Assembly: GCA_023451735.1 (NCBI GenBank)
Contig: JAEXYH010000041.1
Location: 1-64,000, forward strand
Source of the DNA: Pseudomonadota bacterium
Lineage (GTDB): Bacteria; Pseudomonadota; Alphaproteobacteria; Rhizobiales; Rhizobiaceae
DNA: 64,000 bases
Reading direction: 5' to 3'
Positions 8,881-17,715 of the stretch are shown here, one piece after another. The translations under genes and the position numbers were made by a program. The notes beneath the pieces were generated by a model. The model was not told where the DNA came from and searched no databases. It saw nothing but the letters and a program-made list of their open reading frames with translations. How positions within the stretch are numbered: position 1 is the first letter of the stretch; each line of letters begins with the position of its first letter.

Positions 8881-9915
8881 TCAGGCCGGCGTCATGTCCC
8901 TCGCCGGCGGCGGCATGCAGGATGCCTGCGCATTGAAGGTCGTTGGAATAATGACACGGCGCGGTTCCTCCCTCTTGCCGTGAGCGATCAGATCGAGCAG
9001 CAGCGCCGCAGCGGTTGCGCCGACCTCATTCTGGTCCCAGCCGACGACCGCTATCGGCGGCTGATGCAGGTCGGCGAGATCGCTCTGGCCCGATCCGACG
9101 ACGGAAATATCCTGGGGTATTCTCAGGCCCCGCGTGCGGATCGCCTTGAGAACGCCTGACAGCATGTCGATACCACCCGCGATGATTGCGGTCGGCGGCT
9201 GCGACATACCCAGCATCGAAGACGTGACCCGATAGCCCTGATCGCGCAGAAAACTTTCGGCCACCACAAGTTCCGGCTCCGGCTCCAACCCCCGCTCCCG
9301 ATAGGCGCGTTCATAACCCCGCACGCGGGCGGCGCCCGGATGAAGTCGCGTCGGGCCGGTTAGAAGCGCGATCCGGCGATGCCCGAGATCGAGCAAATGG
9401 CCGGTCGCCTGGGCAAGCCCGCCCTCATGATCAGCGTAGACAGCATTGCACCAGGAAGGCTGGTCACGATCGATCATTACAAAGGGGATCGGCAAACCAC
9501 GCAGCAGATCTTCGAACTCGCCTTCTATCGGCGTATAAGGTCCCATCAGCACGCCATCCGCCTGGCCGCTCGAGAAATTGCGCAGGAGTTCCATCTCGCG
9601 CTGCCGCCGGCCTTCCGAATTGGCGATCAGCAGCGCATAACCCGATTCATTCAGCATGTTATGCGCCGTCGAGACAAAACCGCCGAGTTGGGCGATATTG
9701 ATCTCGCGAAGGATACAACCCACCGTGCGGGTGCGACCCATCCGCATCGATTTCGCAGCCGCATTAGGCACGTAGCCGAGTTTCTCGATGGCGCTTTCCA
9801 CCGCCTTGCGAATCTGCGGCTTGACGTCCGCCGCGTCGTTGACCACACGCGACACCGTGCCGATGGACACGTTGGCGAGCAAAGCGACGTCGCGTATGGT
9901 GGGTGTCTTTGCCAT
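8881..9915 (-). CDS. LacI family transcriptional regulator
   Basis: 344 residues. The N-terminal LacI helix-turn-helix TIRDVALLANVSIGTVSRVV is followed by the hinge helix YVPNAAAKSMRMGRTRT and a periplasmic-binding-protein-like effector domain (IPFVMIDRDQPSWCNAV, GHRRIALLTGP). It probably represses the array and responds to a pathway metabolite. Start 9915 (MAKTPTI) puts the HTH in the usual place; an upstream ATG at 9954 in frame would add 13 residues and overlap the MBL stop. It is embedded inside the operon it is inferred to control. Matching palindromes (TGAAACGTTTCA type) lie upstream of livK at 20945-20956 and 21101-21112. Confidence 0.93.
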   Translation of the reverse strand: MAKTPTIRDVALLANVSIGTVSRVVNDAADVKPQIRKAVESAIEKLGYVPNAAAKSMRMGRTRTVGCILREINIAQLGGFVSTAHNMLNESGYALLIANSEGRRQREMELLRNFSSGQADGVLMGPYTPIEGEFEDLLRGLPIPFVMIDRDQPSWCNAVYADHEGGLAQATGHLLDLGHRRIALLTGPTRLHPGAARVRGYERAYRERGLEPEPELVVAESFLRDQGYRVTSSMLGMSQPPTAIIAGGIDMLSGVLKAIRTRGLRIPQDISVVGSGQSDLADLHQPPIAVVGWDQNEVGATAAALLLDLIAHGKREEPRRVIIPTTFNAQASCMPPPARDMTPA

Positions 9916-9935
9916 GGTGGTCTGCAGCAAGCCTT

Positions 9936-10823
9936 TCAGATCTCGAAGTTCCATTGTTCGGTGGCAACCCGGTAGCCGGAGCCTTCACGCACCAGCCAGC
10001 CGAATCCCGGAAAGTGAATATGCATGCCGGCCACTAGCATATCCTCCTCGAAAATGCGCGCCAGCAACGCCGTCCGGTTTTTCGCCGCCTGGTCCGGGTC
10101 GTGGTCGAAGCTCATCGACACATCGGGACGTGCCACCTGGATTTCCGGCACATGCGCCAAATCGCCCCAGACGATCATCTGCTTGTCCTGCGAGCGGATC
10201 AGCCAGGTGCTGTGTCCGGGGGTATGGCCTGCGCACTCCACCAACGTGATGCCGGGCAAAACTTCCTCGCCGTCTTCCGCCAGCCGAAGGTGCCTTTCTC
10301 GGTAAGGTTCCACCTGCTCGCGGGTCCAGGCAAAATAGCGCAGCCGTTTGCGTTCGTCGGCGGCAGCCATCTCCTCATCCGAAAACCAGTGCTCGATCTC
10401 CTTGCGATTGGCGATCACAGTGGCGTTCGGAAAAAGCCGCCTGCCCGTCTCGGGATCTGTCAGGCCCGAGGAGTGGTCGGGGTGGCAATGGGTGAGCAAG
10501 ATATGGTCCACTTCCTGGGGATCGATGCCGACAGCCTCCAGATTTTCAAACAGCTTGCCGGCTGTAGGACCGAACTTGTCTCCCGAACCGCAGTCGATCA
10601 GCACCATTCCGGCCGGGCCGCGCAACAGGAAGCAATTGACGGAAATGCGCGGCGGAGAAACACGATGATCGCGCGCCATCATCAGGTCCACGTCCTGCGG
10701 CTCGAACTCCCGAAAGATGTTGTAGCCCATCTCCACATAGCCGTCGGAAATTCCCGTCACCAGAAATTCGCCGAATCGGCGGTGATAAACACCGGGAATT
10801 TGCCTTGTCGGAATACCGATCAT
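9936..10823 (-). CDS. MBL-fold metallo-hydrolase (copy 2)
   Basis: 295 residues, a paralogue of the protein at 1653-2585, with the same opening (IPGVYHRRFGEFLVTGISDG) and the same ETGRRLFPNATV block. Metal ligands: THCHPDHSSGL gives H112, H114, D116 and H117; then H200 (CAGHTPGHS), D221 (VWGDLAHVPE) and H268 (AGMHIHFPG). There is no signal peptide. The start at 10823 overlaps the stop of MmgE/PrpD copy 2 by 4 bp (ATGA), so the two are translationally coupled; copy 1 is coupled to the acyl-CoA ligase instead. The function is probably hydrolysis of an ester, lactone or thioester; the substrate is unknown. Confidence 0.9.
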   Translation of the reverse strand: MIGIPTRQIPGVYHRRFGEFLVTGISDGYVEMGYNIFREFEPQDVDLMMARDHRVSPPRISVNCFLLRGPAGMVLIDCGSGDKFGPTAGKLFENLEAVGIDPQEVDHILLTHCHPDHSSGLTDPETGRRLFPNATVIANRKEIEHWFSDEEMAAADERKRLRYFAWTREQVEPYRERHLRLAEDGEEVLPGITLVECAGHTPGHSTWLIRSQDKQMIVWGDLAHVPEIQVARPDVSMSFDHDPDQAAKNRTALLARIFEEDMLVAGMHIHFPGFGWLVREGSGYRVATEQWNFEI

Positions 10824-12175
10824 AACAGTTCCAGCTCCCGGATATCGTTGATCGCCTGGAGATCGTATAGCCTGTCGAACAGCGCTCCTACCTTCTCTTC
10901 GGGCAACAGGATGCTGGCGCATTCACTGAACTTTGCAGCGATTTCAGATCGCCGGAGTTGCTTTTGCCAGCTGCCACGCGCATGCTCCACCGGTTCGTGG
11001 CGTAAAACCGTGCCATCTTCGAGCGTGACCCATACGAGATCGAAGGGGGCGTTGGGAAGATCGCCAGCATCCTTCTCCTCGCTTACTGTCACCTCGACCT
11101 TTTCCAGCATTGCCTGAATGTCGGAGCGGGTGACGAAGCCGTCGGTCAATTCCTTGAGACCTACCCTGCGGGCAATCGCGGCGCTAGCCATTGCGAATTC
11201 CATCGAAAATTTCGCTTCAAGCCCCGTTTGGGGCCGGGTGTTGCGCAGCATCAGCCTTTGCGTCACGCCGGTATGGACATGGATCGTCGCGACATCTTCA
11301 GGGGTAATGTCGTGTTCGTCGGCAAGATCGATCATCGCATCGATCGACCGATGGGTGGCATAACAGGTCGGATAGCGCTTGATGTTGACGCCGTATCGGG
11401 CTGCCAGCGATTCTTCCCCGATGCGAAAGGCGGAAGCATCCGTGTCCGGCGAGCCTGATGGCGAGAAGGAACGCAGGAAACCGGTGCGATGCTCCAGCAC
11501 ATCAAGGCTGCCGGTATAACCGGATTTCGCCAGTCGCACCGCCTGGATACCAGATTGCGCCGTGCGGCCCGCGTGCAGCGATTTGGTCATCGAGCCGAAA
11601 TTGGCAACCAGGCCAGCTGCAAGCGATGCGGCGATGGCAAGCGCGTTGGCCGTTTCCTCCGGTGAAAGCCTGTTGAGCCGCGCGGCACCGGCAGCACAGG
11701 CGAGCGTACCCATCACCGCAGTCGGATGGAAGCCGCGATCATGCATATGGCCAGGCTCGAGTTCTGCCAGATGAGCCCAGAGTTCATATCCCGCCAGATA
11801 AGCCTCAATCGCCTCCTGTCCGGAAGATTGCAATCTGTACCCCTCGGCGAGGATCATCGGCACCAGAACCGTGCTCGGATGCCCGGCGAGCGCAACGTCG
11901 TCGAAATCAAGCACGTGAGCCGCAACACCATTGACGAGAGCAGCATCCGCAGCGCCATAGCGCAAGCCGTTGACGGCCGGCGGAGCATCATTGCTGCCGG
12001 TTGCAGGCGTCGCGATACCGGCAACTAAACCGACTGCCGGCTCCCGCGCGCCCGCCAGCATGACACCGACGCAATCAACGATACCGATGCGCGCCGCATG
12101 AACCGCCTCTGCCGGGACGGAGGCAAAGTCGAAATTCACAACGAATTCGGCAGCCTTTCTGGTGATGCTGTCCAT
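10820..12175 (-). CDS. MmgE/PrpD family protein (copy 2)
   Basis: 451 residues. MmgE/PrpD hallmarks are IGIVDCVGVMLAG, NGVAAHVLDFDDVALAGHPS and HDRGFHPTAVMGTLACAAGA. It is only distantly similar to copy 1 (5335-6735), so the two probably act on different intermediates rather than being a recent duplication. Known relatives are 2-methylcitrate dehydratase and cis-aconitate decarboxylase. The gene starts 9 bp after the acyl-CoA dehydrogenase and overlaps MBL copy 2 by 4 bp, which suggests that the dehydratase/lyase-type step and the hydrolytic step are consecutive. Confidence 0.9.
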   Translation of the reverse strand: MDSITRKAAEFVVNFDFASVPAEAVHAARIGIVDCVGVMLAGAREPAVGLVAGIATPATGSNDAPPAVNGLRYGAADAALVNGVAAHVLDFDDVALAGHPSTVLVPMILAEGYRLQSSGQEAIEAYLAGYELWAHLAELEPGHMHDRGFHPTAVMGTLACAAGAARLNRLSPEETANALAIAASLAAGLVANFGSMTKSLHAGRTAQSGIQAVRLAKSGYTGSLDVLEHRTGFLRSFSPSGSPDTDASAFRIGEESLAARYGVNIKRYPTCYATHRSIDAMIDLADEHDITPEDVATIHVHTGVTQRLMLRNTRPQTGLEAKFSMEFAMASAAIARRVGLKELTDGFVTRSDIQAMLEKVEVTVSEEKDAGDLPNAPFDLVWVTLEDGTVLRHEPVEHARGSWQKQLRRSEIAAKFSECASILLPEEKVGALFDRLYDLQAINDIRELELL

Positions 12176-12184
12176 GGTCCAACC

Positions 12185-13363
12185 TTAATAGGAGCGCGGG
12201 AGGCCGAGAATGTGCTGGCCGACATAGGCGAGCACCATGTTCGTCGAGATCGGCGCCGTCTGGTAAATGCGGCATTCGCGCCATTTTCGCTCGATGCCAT
12301 ATTCCACCGCATAACCAAACCCGCCGAAGGTCTGCAGCGCCGTGTCGGCGGCTTTCCAGGTCGCTTCGGACGCCAGCATCTTGGCGATATTCGCCTCGCC
12401 GCCGCAGGGCTGGTGGGCATCGAACAGGGCGGCCGCCTTGCGCGCCATCAGGTCGGCGGCCTCAAGCTCAGCATGGGCGCGGGCGATCGGAAACTGGACG
12501 CCCTGATTGGCACCGATCTCCCGGTTGAATACCCGGCGTTCCTTGGCATAGTCCACCGCGCGCCGCACCATATAGCGCCCGTCACCAATGCATTCGGAGG
12601 CGACCAGAATGCGCTCGGCATTCATTCCGTCCAGAATGTAACGGAACCCCTTTCCTTCCTCACCGACCAGAGCGGACGCGGGAACCCGCAGGTTATCGAT
12701 GAAGATTTCCGTGGTGTTATGGTTTATCAGTGCCTTGATCGGCCGGATATCGATCCCGTTTCCACGCGCTTCGCGCAGATCGATCAAAAAGACCGAGATG
12801 CCATCCGTCTTCTTGGCAACCTTGTCGATCGGCGTGGTGCGGGCTAGCAACAGCAACAGATCGGAATAGAGCGCCCGCGACGTCCAGACTTTCTGGCCGT
12901 TGATGACATAATGGTCTCCATCACGCACCGCTTTCGTTTTCAACTGGGTGGTATCGGAACCGGTGGTCGGCTCCGTTACCCCGAAAGCCTGCAGACGCAG
13001 CGTGCCAGCAGCGATCTCCGGTAGATATTTCTGCTTCTGTTCCTCGGAACCATGCCTGAGCAACGTGCCCATGATGTACATCTGCGCATGCGCCGGGCTC
13101 GCCTGGCAGCCGCAGGCATTGATCTCTTCAAGGATGACGGCCGCGGCGCGCAGCGGCAGGCCCGCCCCGCCATATTCCTCCGGCACGAGGGCCGCGAGAA
13201 ATCCGCCTTCGGTCAACTCGGCGACGAATTCGGATGGATAACCGGATTCCTCGTCGAGCTTCGCCCAATATTCGAGCGGGTAGTTCTCGCAAATTCTGCG
13301 GATCGAATCACGCAGGTCGGAATAGTCTTCGCCGAGTTCCATGCTGATAACGTCTTGGGTCAT
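12185..13363 (-). CDS. Acyl-CoA dehydrogenase
   Basis: 392 residues with a full-length ACAD fold: the FAD/substrate loop FGVTEPTTGSDTTQLKT near 127-143, NGQKVWTSRA near 155-164 and the C-terminal FGGFGYAVEYGIERKWRE. The usual catalytic Glu of the IYEGT motif is missing; the protein reads IYQTAP at 366-371. A glutamate at 250 (GMNAERILVASE) sits where isovaleryl-CoA and long-chain acyl-CoA dehydrogenases carry their catalytic base (Glu254/Glu261 type), so it is probably active with a relocated base, which points to a branched or bulky acyl-CoA. Electrons would go to ETF, and etfB is at the end of the same array. Neighbour spacing is 9 bp on both sides. Confidence 0.93.
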   Translation of the reverse strand: MTQDVISMELGEDYSDLRDSIRRICENYPLEYWAKLDEESGYPSEFVAELTEGGFLAALVPEEYGGAGLPLRAAAVILEEINACGCQASPAHAQMYIMGTLLRHGSEEQKQKYLPEIAAGTLRLQAFGVTEPTTGSDTTQLKTKAVRDGDHYVINGQKVWTSRALYSDLLLLLARTTPIDKVAKKTDGISVFLIDLREARGNGIDIRPIKALINHNTTEIFIDNLRVPASALVGEEGKGFRYILDGMNAERILVASECIGDGRYMVRRAVDYAKERRVFNREIGANQGVQFPIARAHAELEAADLMARKAAALFDAHQPCGGEANIAKMLASEATWKAADTALQTFGGFGYAVEYGIERKWRECRIYQTAPISTNMVLAYVGQHILGLPRSY

Positions 13364-13372
13364 ATCGCAGTC

Positions 13373-14299
13373 TCACCTTGCAACTGAAAATGTCTTCGGA
13401 AGGCCGGCGCGAGCAATGGCGCCGCTATAGCGCTCCTCGCTGCCGAGCCATGTCTCTACATCGAGGCGCAGTTCAAGCAGCGCCCCGATGTCCACGCCCG
13501 TCGAAAAGCCCATGCTTTCCAGCATGAAAGCGGTATCTTCGGTATTGATGTTGCCCGTCGCGCCCGGAGCAAAGGGACACCCTCCGAGTCCGGCGAGCGA
13601 CGTGTCGAAAGCCCTCACACCGGTCTCCAGCGCCGCCGCAACATTGGCGAGACCAAGCCCACGCGTATCGTGGAAATGGCACAGCACCCGGCGGCCGGCA
13701 GCAATCTCGATGATCGGCGGAAGGAGCGCCTGAACCTGAGCCGGATTGCCGTAACCTACAGTATCGGCGACGATGAGTTCGTCAGCACCGCCACCGGCGA
13801 CCTTGCGGGCAACCTCGAAAACCCGGTCAGGTGAGACTTCGCCCTGCAACGTGCAACCGAAGCTAGTCGCAAGACCGACGCCGAGCACCATGCCGCGACC
13901 TGTATCGGTCTGCTTCAGCGCCACGATACGTTCGAATTCTGCAATGGCTTCATCCGTTGAACGGCGGACATTCGCCTGGCTATGCGCTTCCGAGATGGAC
14001 AGCACGTAGTTGATATGCCGGAAGCCGGCAGCAAGCGCCCGCTCCGCCCCCTTTAGATTCGGGACCAACGCTGAAGGCACGGTGTCCGAAAGCTGCGGCA
14101 GATGTGTCGACAGTTCGTCGGCATCGGCGAATTGCGGCACGATCTTCGGCGGTACGAAGGATGTCAGCTCGATTTCGTGAACGCCCGCCTGCTTCAATCG
14201 CAGCGCCCATTCCAGCTTGCGCTCCGTATCAAGAAAGCGCTTCGCCATCTGGATGCCATCGCGAAGCCCGACCTCACGGAGGGTAACGTGCTCGGCCAT
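13373..14299 (-). CDS. Hydroxymethylglutaryl-CoA lyase family protein
   Basis: 308 residues of the DRE-TIM metallolyase superfamily. LREVGLRDGIQ at the N-terminus carries the Arg-Asp pair, CHFHDTRG (H208, H210) binds the divalent metal, and the HMG-CoA lyase signature GLGGCPFAPGATGNINTED includes the active-site loop cysteine C241. It would cleave a 3-hydroxy-3-methyl(or alkyl)-acyl-CoA to acetyl-CoA plus a keto acid, as HMG-CoA lyase gives acetoacetate. With the CoA-transferase and enoyl-CoA hydratase just upstream, this suggests a methylglutaconyl-CoA-like end phase, but the exact substrate may be a homologue. It is 3 bp after the hydratase stop and 9 bp before the dehydrogenase. Confidence 0.9.
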   Translation of the reverse strand: MAEHVTLREVGLRDGIQMAKRFLDTERKLEWALRLKQAGVHEIELTSFVPPKIVPQFADADELSTHLPQLSDTVPSALVPNLKGAERALAAGFRHINYVLSISEAHSQANVRRSTDEAIAEFERIVALKQTDTGRGMVLGVGLATSFGCTLQGEVSPDRVFEVARKVAGGGADELIVADTVGYGNPAQVQALLPPIIEIAAGRRVLCHFHDTRGLGLANVAAALETGVRAFDTSLAGLGGCPFAPGATGNINTEDTAFMLESMGFSTGVDIGALLELRLDVETWLGSEERYSGAIARAGLPKTFSVAR

Positions 14300-14302
14300 C
14301 GC

Positions 14303-15097
14303 TTACACTCCCCTGAACGCCGGCCGGCGCTTTTCGTTGAAGGCACGTACGCCTTCATGCCGGTCTTCCGTGGAGACCATGCGGTTGTAACATTCGATCT
14401 CGAAGGCCAGACCATCGGCAAGCGACATCTGCAGCCCCCGATGGATAGATTGCTTGGCCTGTCGCACCGAGATTGGCGCATTGCCGGCGATTCGTCTGGC
14501 TGTGGCAAGCGTCGCCTCCATCAGCTCGGCTTGCGGCAGTACGCGGTTGATCAAGCTCCATTCGCAAGCCTCCGCCGCTGAGAAGGGCAGACCGGTGAGG
14601 ATGATTTCCTTGGCCCGGCGCTCTCCCACCGCCCGCGGCAGGTTCTGCGTACCGCCGGCACCGGGCATGATACCGAGCGTTACTTCGGTCAGAGCGAAAC
14701 GTGCATTGTCCGCAGCATAGGCAAAGTCTAGTGCAGCGGTTATCTCGCAGCCACCGCCATAGGCGGCACCGTTGATCGCTCCGATGAGCGGTAGCGGGCA
14801 ACCGACTATCGCCCGCAGCATCCGTTCGAACATGGCATGCTGGCGCAGCCATTGCTCGTCGGTCATGCCGTTGCGCTCCTTCAGGTCACCACCGGCACAG
14901 AAAGCCTTTTCGCCGGTGCCTGTCAGGACCAGTGCACGCAGGCCCTCGGTATCCACCTGAAAACCCTCGAACAGGTCCATGAGTTCTTCGCCCATACGCG
15001 TATTCATCGCATTGGCGGCCTGCGGCCGGTTCAGCCTGATGACGAGGACATGATCGTCTATGCGCTCAAGCGCCAGCGTTTCATACGAGCGGTCCAT
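14303..15097 (-). CDS. Enoyl-CoA hydratase/isomerase family protein
   Basis: 264-residue crotonase. The oxyanion hole comes from AFCAGGDL (near 66-71) and AAYGGGCE, and both catalytic glutamates are present, E118 in GGGCEIT and E138 in LTEVTLGIMPGAGGTQ, so hydratase activity is expected. It would hydrate a 2,3-unsaturated acyl-CoA before cleavage by the HMG-CoA-lyase-like neighbour. The ATG at 15097 shares its first base with the stop of the CoA-transferase (TGATG) and has AGGA six bases upstream. Another in-frame ATG at 15103 is less likely. Confidence 0.93.
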   Translation of the reverse strand: MDRSYETLALERIDDHVLVIRLNRPQAANAMNTRMGEELMDLFEGFQVDTEGLRALVLTGTGEKAFCAGGDLKERNGMTDEQWLRQHAMFERMLRAIVGCPLPLIGAINGAAYGGGCEITAALDFAYAADNARFALTEVTLGIMPGAGGTQNLPRAVGERRAKEIILTGLPFSAAEACEWSLINRVLPQAELMEATLATARRIAGNAPISVRQAKQSIHRGLQMSLADGLAFEIECYNRMVSTEDRHEGVRAFNEKRRPAFRGV

Positions 15098-16230
15098 CAG
15101 CATTCCTGCCTTGTCATGTCGTTGTGAGCGCCGAGCGCCGGTGCGATGCCGCCGGAGGTCGGGCGCGTGTCGTCTATGGTGAAGGGCATGCCCACCCACT
15201 TGTAACCGTCCGCCTCCGTCAGGATGCCCACCGCCTCCGTCTGCGGATGGGTCCAGACCTTGTCGATCGTCAAGAGCGGACAATTGGGAACGCCGACACC
15301 GTCGAGCGCAGCGCCGACTTCAGCAACGGTCATGACCGCAATGGCTGCCTCGATCTGTGGCAGGAGCTCGTGGCGAAGCGTCACTCGGTCGCGGTTGAGG
15401 GCGAAGCGCGGATCGCTACCGAGAGCCTCAAGGCCCGGCAGCCCCTGGCAGAGTTTCTTGAACAACTTGTCATTGCCGGCGGCAATCATGACCCAGCCAT
15501 CGCGCGCCTCGAAGGCCTGGTAGGGCACGATCTCCGCAAGCCCGGATCCGTATGGCTTACGGACCTCTCCCGACACCGCATGAGCCGCGAGCGGCATCGT
15601 CATCCAGGAAAGGCCGGTCTCGAACAGGGACGTGGCGATATGCGCGCCCTTGTCACTTCTTGTCCGTTCGAAGAGCGCCGAAAGCATGCCGATCACGGCC
15701 CACATGCCCGACCCCATGTCGACGAGGGACACACCGACCCGAACCGGCGGCCGGTTCACCTCGCCGGTTACCGACATGATGCCCGAGGAGGCTTGGGCCA
15801 GCGGATCGTAACCGAGCTTGGACGACAGCGGTCCAGTCTTGCCGAAAGCGCCGATATCGCACCAGATAAGGCCGGGCGACTGCTTGCGGACATCCTCGAA
15901 ATCGACGCCGAACTTCTTAAGCAGGCCGGGACGCAGGTTCTGGATCACAGCATCAGCATCCAGCATCAGGCGTTTCAGCACAGCAAGCTGCGCCGGATCG
16001 GAAAAATCAAGCGTAATGCTTTCCTTGCCGCGGTTAAGCGCGTGGAAAACGGTCGCGTCCTCCTTGTGGAAAGGAGGCCCCCAGCCACGGGCATAATCAC
16101 CGGTCATCGGGTTTTCGATCTTGATGACACGTGCACCAAGATCAGCAAGGATCAGGCCCGCGAAAGGCGCGGCCACGCTATGTCCCAATTCCAGGACGGT
16201 CAGACCATGAAGTGGTGCGGAGTTACCCAA
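15097..16230 (-). CDS. CaiB/BaiF family (class III) CoA-transferase
   Basis: 377 residues. Typical opening LHGLTVLELGHSVAAPFAGL and RVIKIENPMTGDYARGWGPP, then NLRPGLLKKFGVDFEDV. The catalytic aspartate of class III CoA-transferases is D171 in GVSLVDMGSGMW. It would move CoA from a donor acyl-CoA to a carboxylic acid without ATP. It follows livF by 38 bp and is the first catabolic gene after the importer, so it may act on the imported acid itself, with the ligase at 2582-4132 serving a different acid. Donor and acceptor cannot be read from sequence. Confidence 0.92.
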   Translation of the reverse strand: MGNSAPLHGLTVLELGHSVAAPFAGLILADLGARVIKIENPMTGDYARGWGPPFHKEDATVFHALNRGKESITLDFSDPAQLAVLKRLMLDADAVIQNLRPGLLKKFGVDFEDVRKQSPGLIWCDIGAFGKTGPLSSKLGYDPLAQASSGIMSVTGEVNRPPVRVGVSLVDMGSGMWAVIGMLSALFERTRSDKGAHIATSLFETGLSWMTMPLAAHAVSGEVRKPYGSGLAEIVPYQAFEARDGWVMIAAGNDKLFKKLCQGLPGLEALGSDPRFALNRDRVTLRHELLPQIEAAIAVMTVAEVGAALDGVGVPNCPLLTIDKVWTHPQTEAVGILTEADGYKWVGMPFTIDDTRPTSGGIAPALGAHNDMTRQEC

Positions 16231-16268
16231 AATACGTCTCCTATCGAAACTTGGTGCGGCCCGTCGGC

Positions 16269-16961
16269 TCAGAGGTATTCCTCCGCCAAAGCCGCCCCCT
16301 TGATTTCGCTGGTTGTTCCAGAGCGGCGGATCAGCCCGCCGCGCATGATGTGTCCGCTATGCGCAAGCTTGAGCGCAGGTCGTGCCATCTGCTCGGTCAT
16401 CAACACAGCAATCCCGTCTTCCTGCATCTGACGCACGGCGACGGAGATTTGCTGGATCCAAACCGGCGCAAGGCCGAGAAACGGTTCGTCGAGCAGAAGC
16501 AGCTTCGGTCCGCCAGACATTGCTCGCGAGATCGCCACGAGCTGCTGCTGCCCTCCGGAAAGCTCTCCGGCCGCCTGCGCCTGACGTTCGCCGAGAAAGG
16601 GAAAGCTTGCAACGAGCCTGTCCCATGCCCGAGCCTGATCACGCGAGCCAAGCGAACCGGCACCGGAAAGGACGTTGTCTTTCACGGTCATAGACGGAAA
16701 CACCCGCCGCCCTTCCGGCGAATAACCGATGCCAAGACGTGCGCGGGCATCACTTGGCAGCCCGCTGATATCGCGTCCGTCAAAGCTGACCTGACCGCGT
16801 GCAGAGCGCACAAGGCCAATTACAGCGTTGATCAGGCTTGATTTACCGGCGCCGTTTGCTCCGATGAGCAGAACCGTCTGCCCCGGTTCGACATCAATAT
16901 TGACACCGGAGAGGGCGCGGGTACCGCCATAGGTTACATGCAGGTCACGAATGCTGAGCAT
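16269..16961 (-). CDS. livF: Branched-chain-amino-acid-type ABC transporter ATP-binding protein
   Basis: 230 residues. Walker A is GANGAGKSS, the ABC signature is LSGGQQQLVAISRAM, and Walker B is LLLLDEPFLGLAP; the H-loop region follows. The size and the MLSIRDLHVTYGG opening are those of LivF. It energises uptake together with LivG. Start 16961 is used because the frame upstream overlaps livG by much more than needed; as called it overlaps livG by 17 bp. In this family the cargo is often not an amino acid when the set sits in a catabolic operon (aromatic acids, short acids, amides), so the cargo here is probably the substrate of the array. Confidence 0.95.
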   Translation of the reverse strand: MLSIRDLHVTYGGTRALSGVNIDVEPGQTVLLIGANGAGKSSLINAVIGLVRSARGQVSFDGRDISGLPSDARARLGIGYSPEGRRVFPSMTVKDNVLSGAGSLGSRDQARAWDRLVASFPFLGERQAQAAGELSGGQQQLVAISRAMSGGPKLLLLDEPFLGLAPVWIQQISVAVRQMQEDGIAVLMTEQMARPALKLAHSGHIMRGGLIRRSGTTSEIKGAALAEEYL

Positions 16962-17715
16962 CGGCTTCCTCCTCGTCTTCCTCGGTGCCACCGAGATAGG
17001 CGTTGATGACGTGGGGGTAGGAAAGCACTTCAGCTGGGGTACCCTCGGCAATCAACCTCCCGCCATCGAGAACGATGATCGACGGGCAGAGCCGCTTGAT
17101 GAGCTCCATGTCATGTTCGACCAGCAGCACACCGCAGCCGAACTCCTCGCGAGCAAACCGCACATAGGTATCGATATTGCCTCGCTCGGACTTTTCCAGC
17201 CCGGCCGCCGGCTCATCGAGCAGCAGCATCTTCGGCCGGGCCGCTAAGGCCATGGTCAATCCGAGCATCTTCTGAAGACCGTAAGGCAGGATTTCAGCGT
17301 TTCGGCTCCAGTTCGCTTTCAGGCCGAACTGATCGAGAAGCGGCATCAGTCGCTCCAGTATCGAGAGGTCGCTCTTGGAAAAACGCAGCGCCGAAAGAAG
17401 ATTGTCCTCGATCGTATAGCCGTGGAAAGTCGCGGTCTGCTGGAAGCTACGCACGAGACCCCTGTCCGCATTCTCGTAAACCGGCCGACCATCGACGCGC
17501 GCCTCTCCGAGCGTAACCTTGCCTGAACTCAGTTTCAGACGGCCCGAGATGATGTTGATCATCGTTGTCTTCCCGGCCCCGTTCGGACCGATCACGCCCA
17601 GAAGACCGCCCGGCTGCAGCGTGAAGCTGACATCGTTGAAGACCTTGAGGCCACCGAATGCCTTGGAGATATGGTCCGCCTTCAGCGCACCGGTTGAGGA
17701 ATTTTCGACACTCAT
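16945..17715 (-). CDS. livG: Branched-chain-amino-acid-type ABC transporter ATP-binding protein
   Basis: 256 residues. Walker A is GPNGAGKTTMINIISG and Walker B is KMLLLDEPAAGLEKSE. The ABC signature region reads LPYGLQKMLGLTMALAA, a variant of the common LSGG-type motif that is frequent among LivG proteins. The C-terminal extension that separates LivG from LivF (SPSIIVLDGGRLIAEGTPAE and what follows) is present. The start codon shares one base with the stop of livM (TGATG), and the end overlaps livF by 17 bp. Confidence 0.94.
   Translation of the reverse strand: MSVENSSTGALKADHISKAFGGLKVFNDVSFTLQPGGLLGVIGPNGAGKTTMINIISGRLKLSSGKVTLGEARVDGRPVYENADRGLVRSFQQTATFHGYTIEDNLLSALRFSKSDLSILERLMPLLDQFGLKANWSRNAEILPYGLQKMLGLTMALAARPKMLLLDEPAAGLEKSERGNIDTYVRFAREEFGCGVLLVEHDMELIKRLCPSIIVLDGGRLIAEGTPAEVLSYPHVINAYLGGTEEDEEEADAQHS

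Noticed and set aside
15124..16431. 435-codon plus-strand open frame
   Set aside because: Antisense to the CaiB/BaiF CoA-transferase and the end of livF; no family features.
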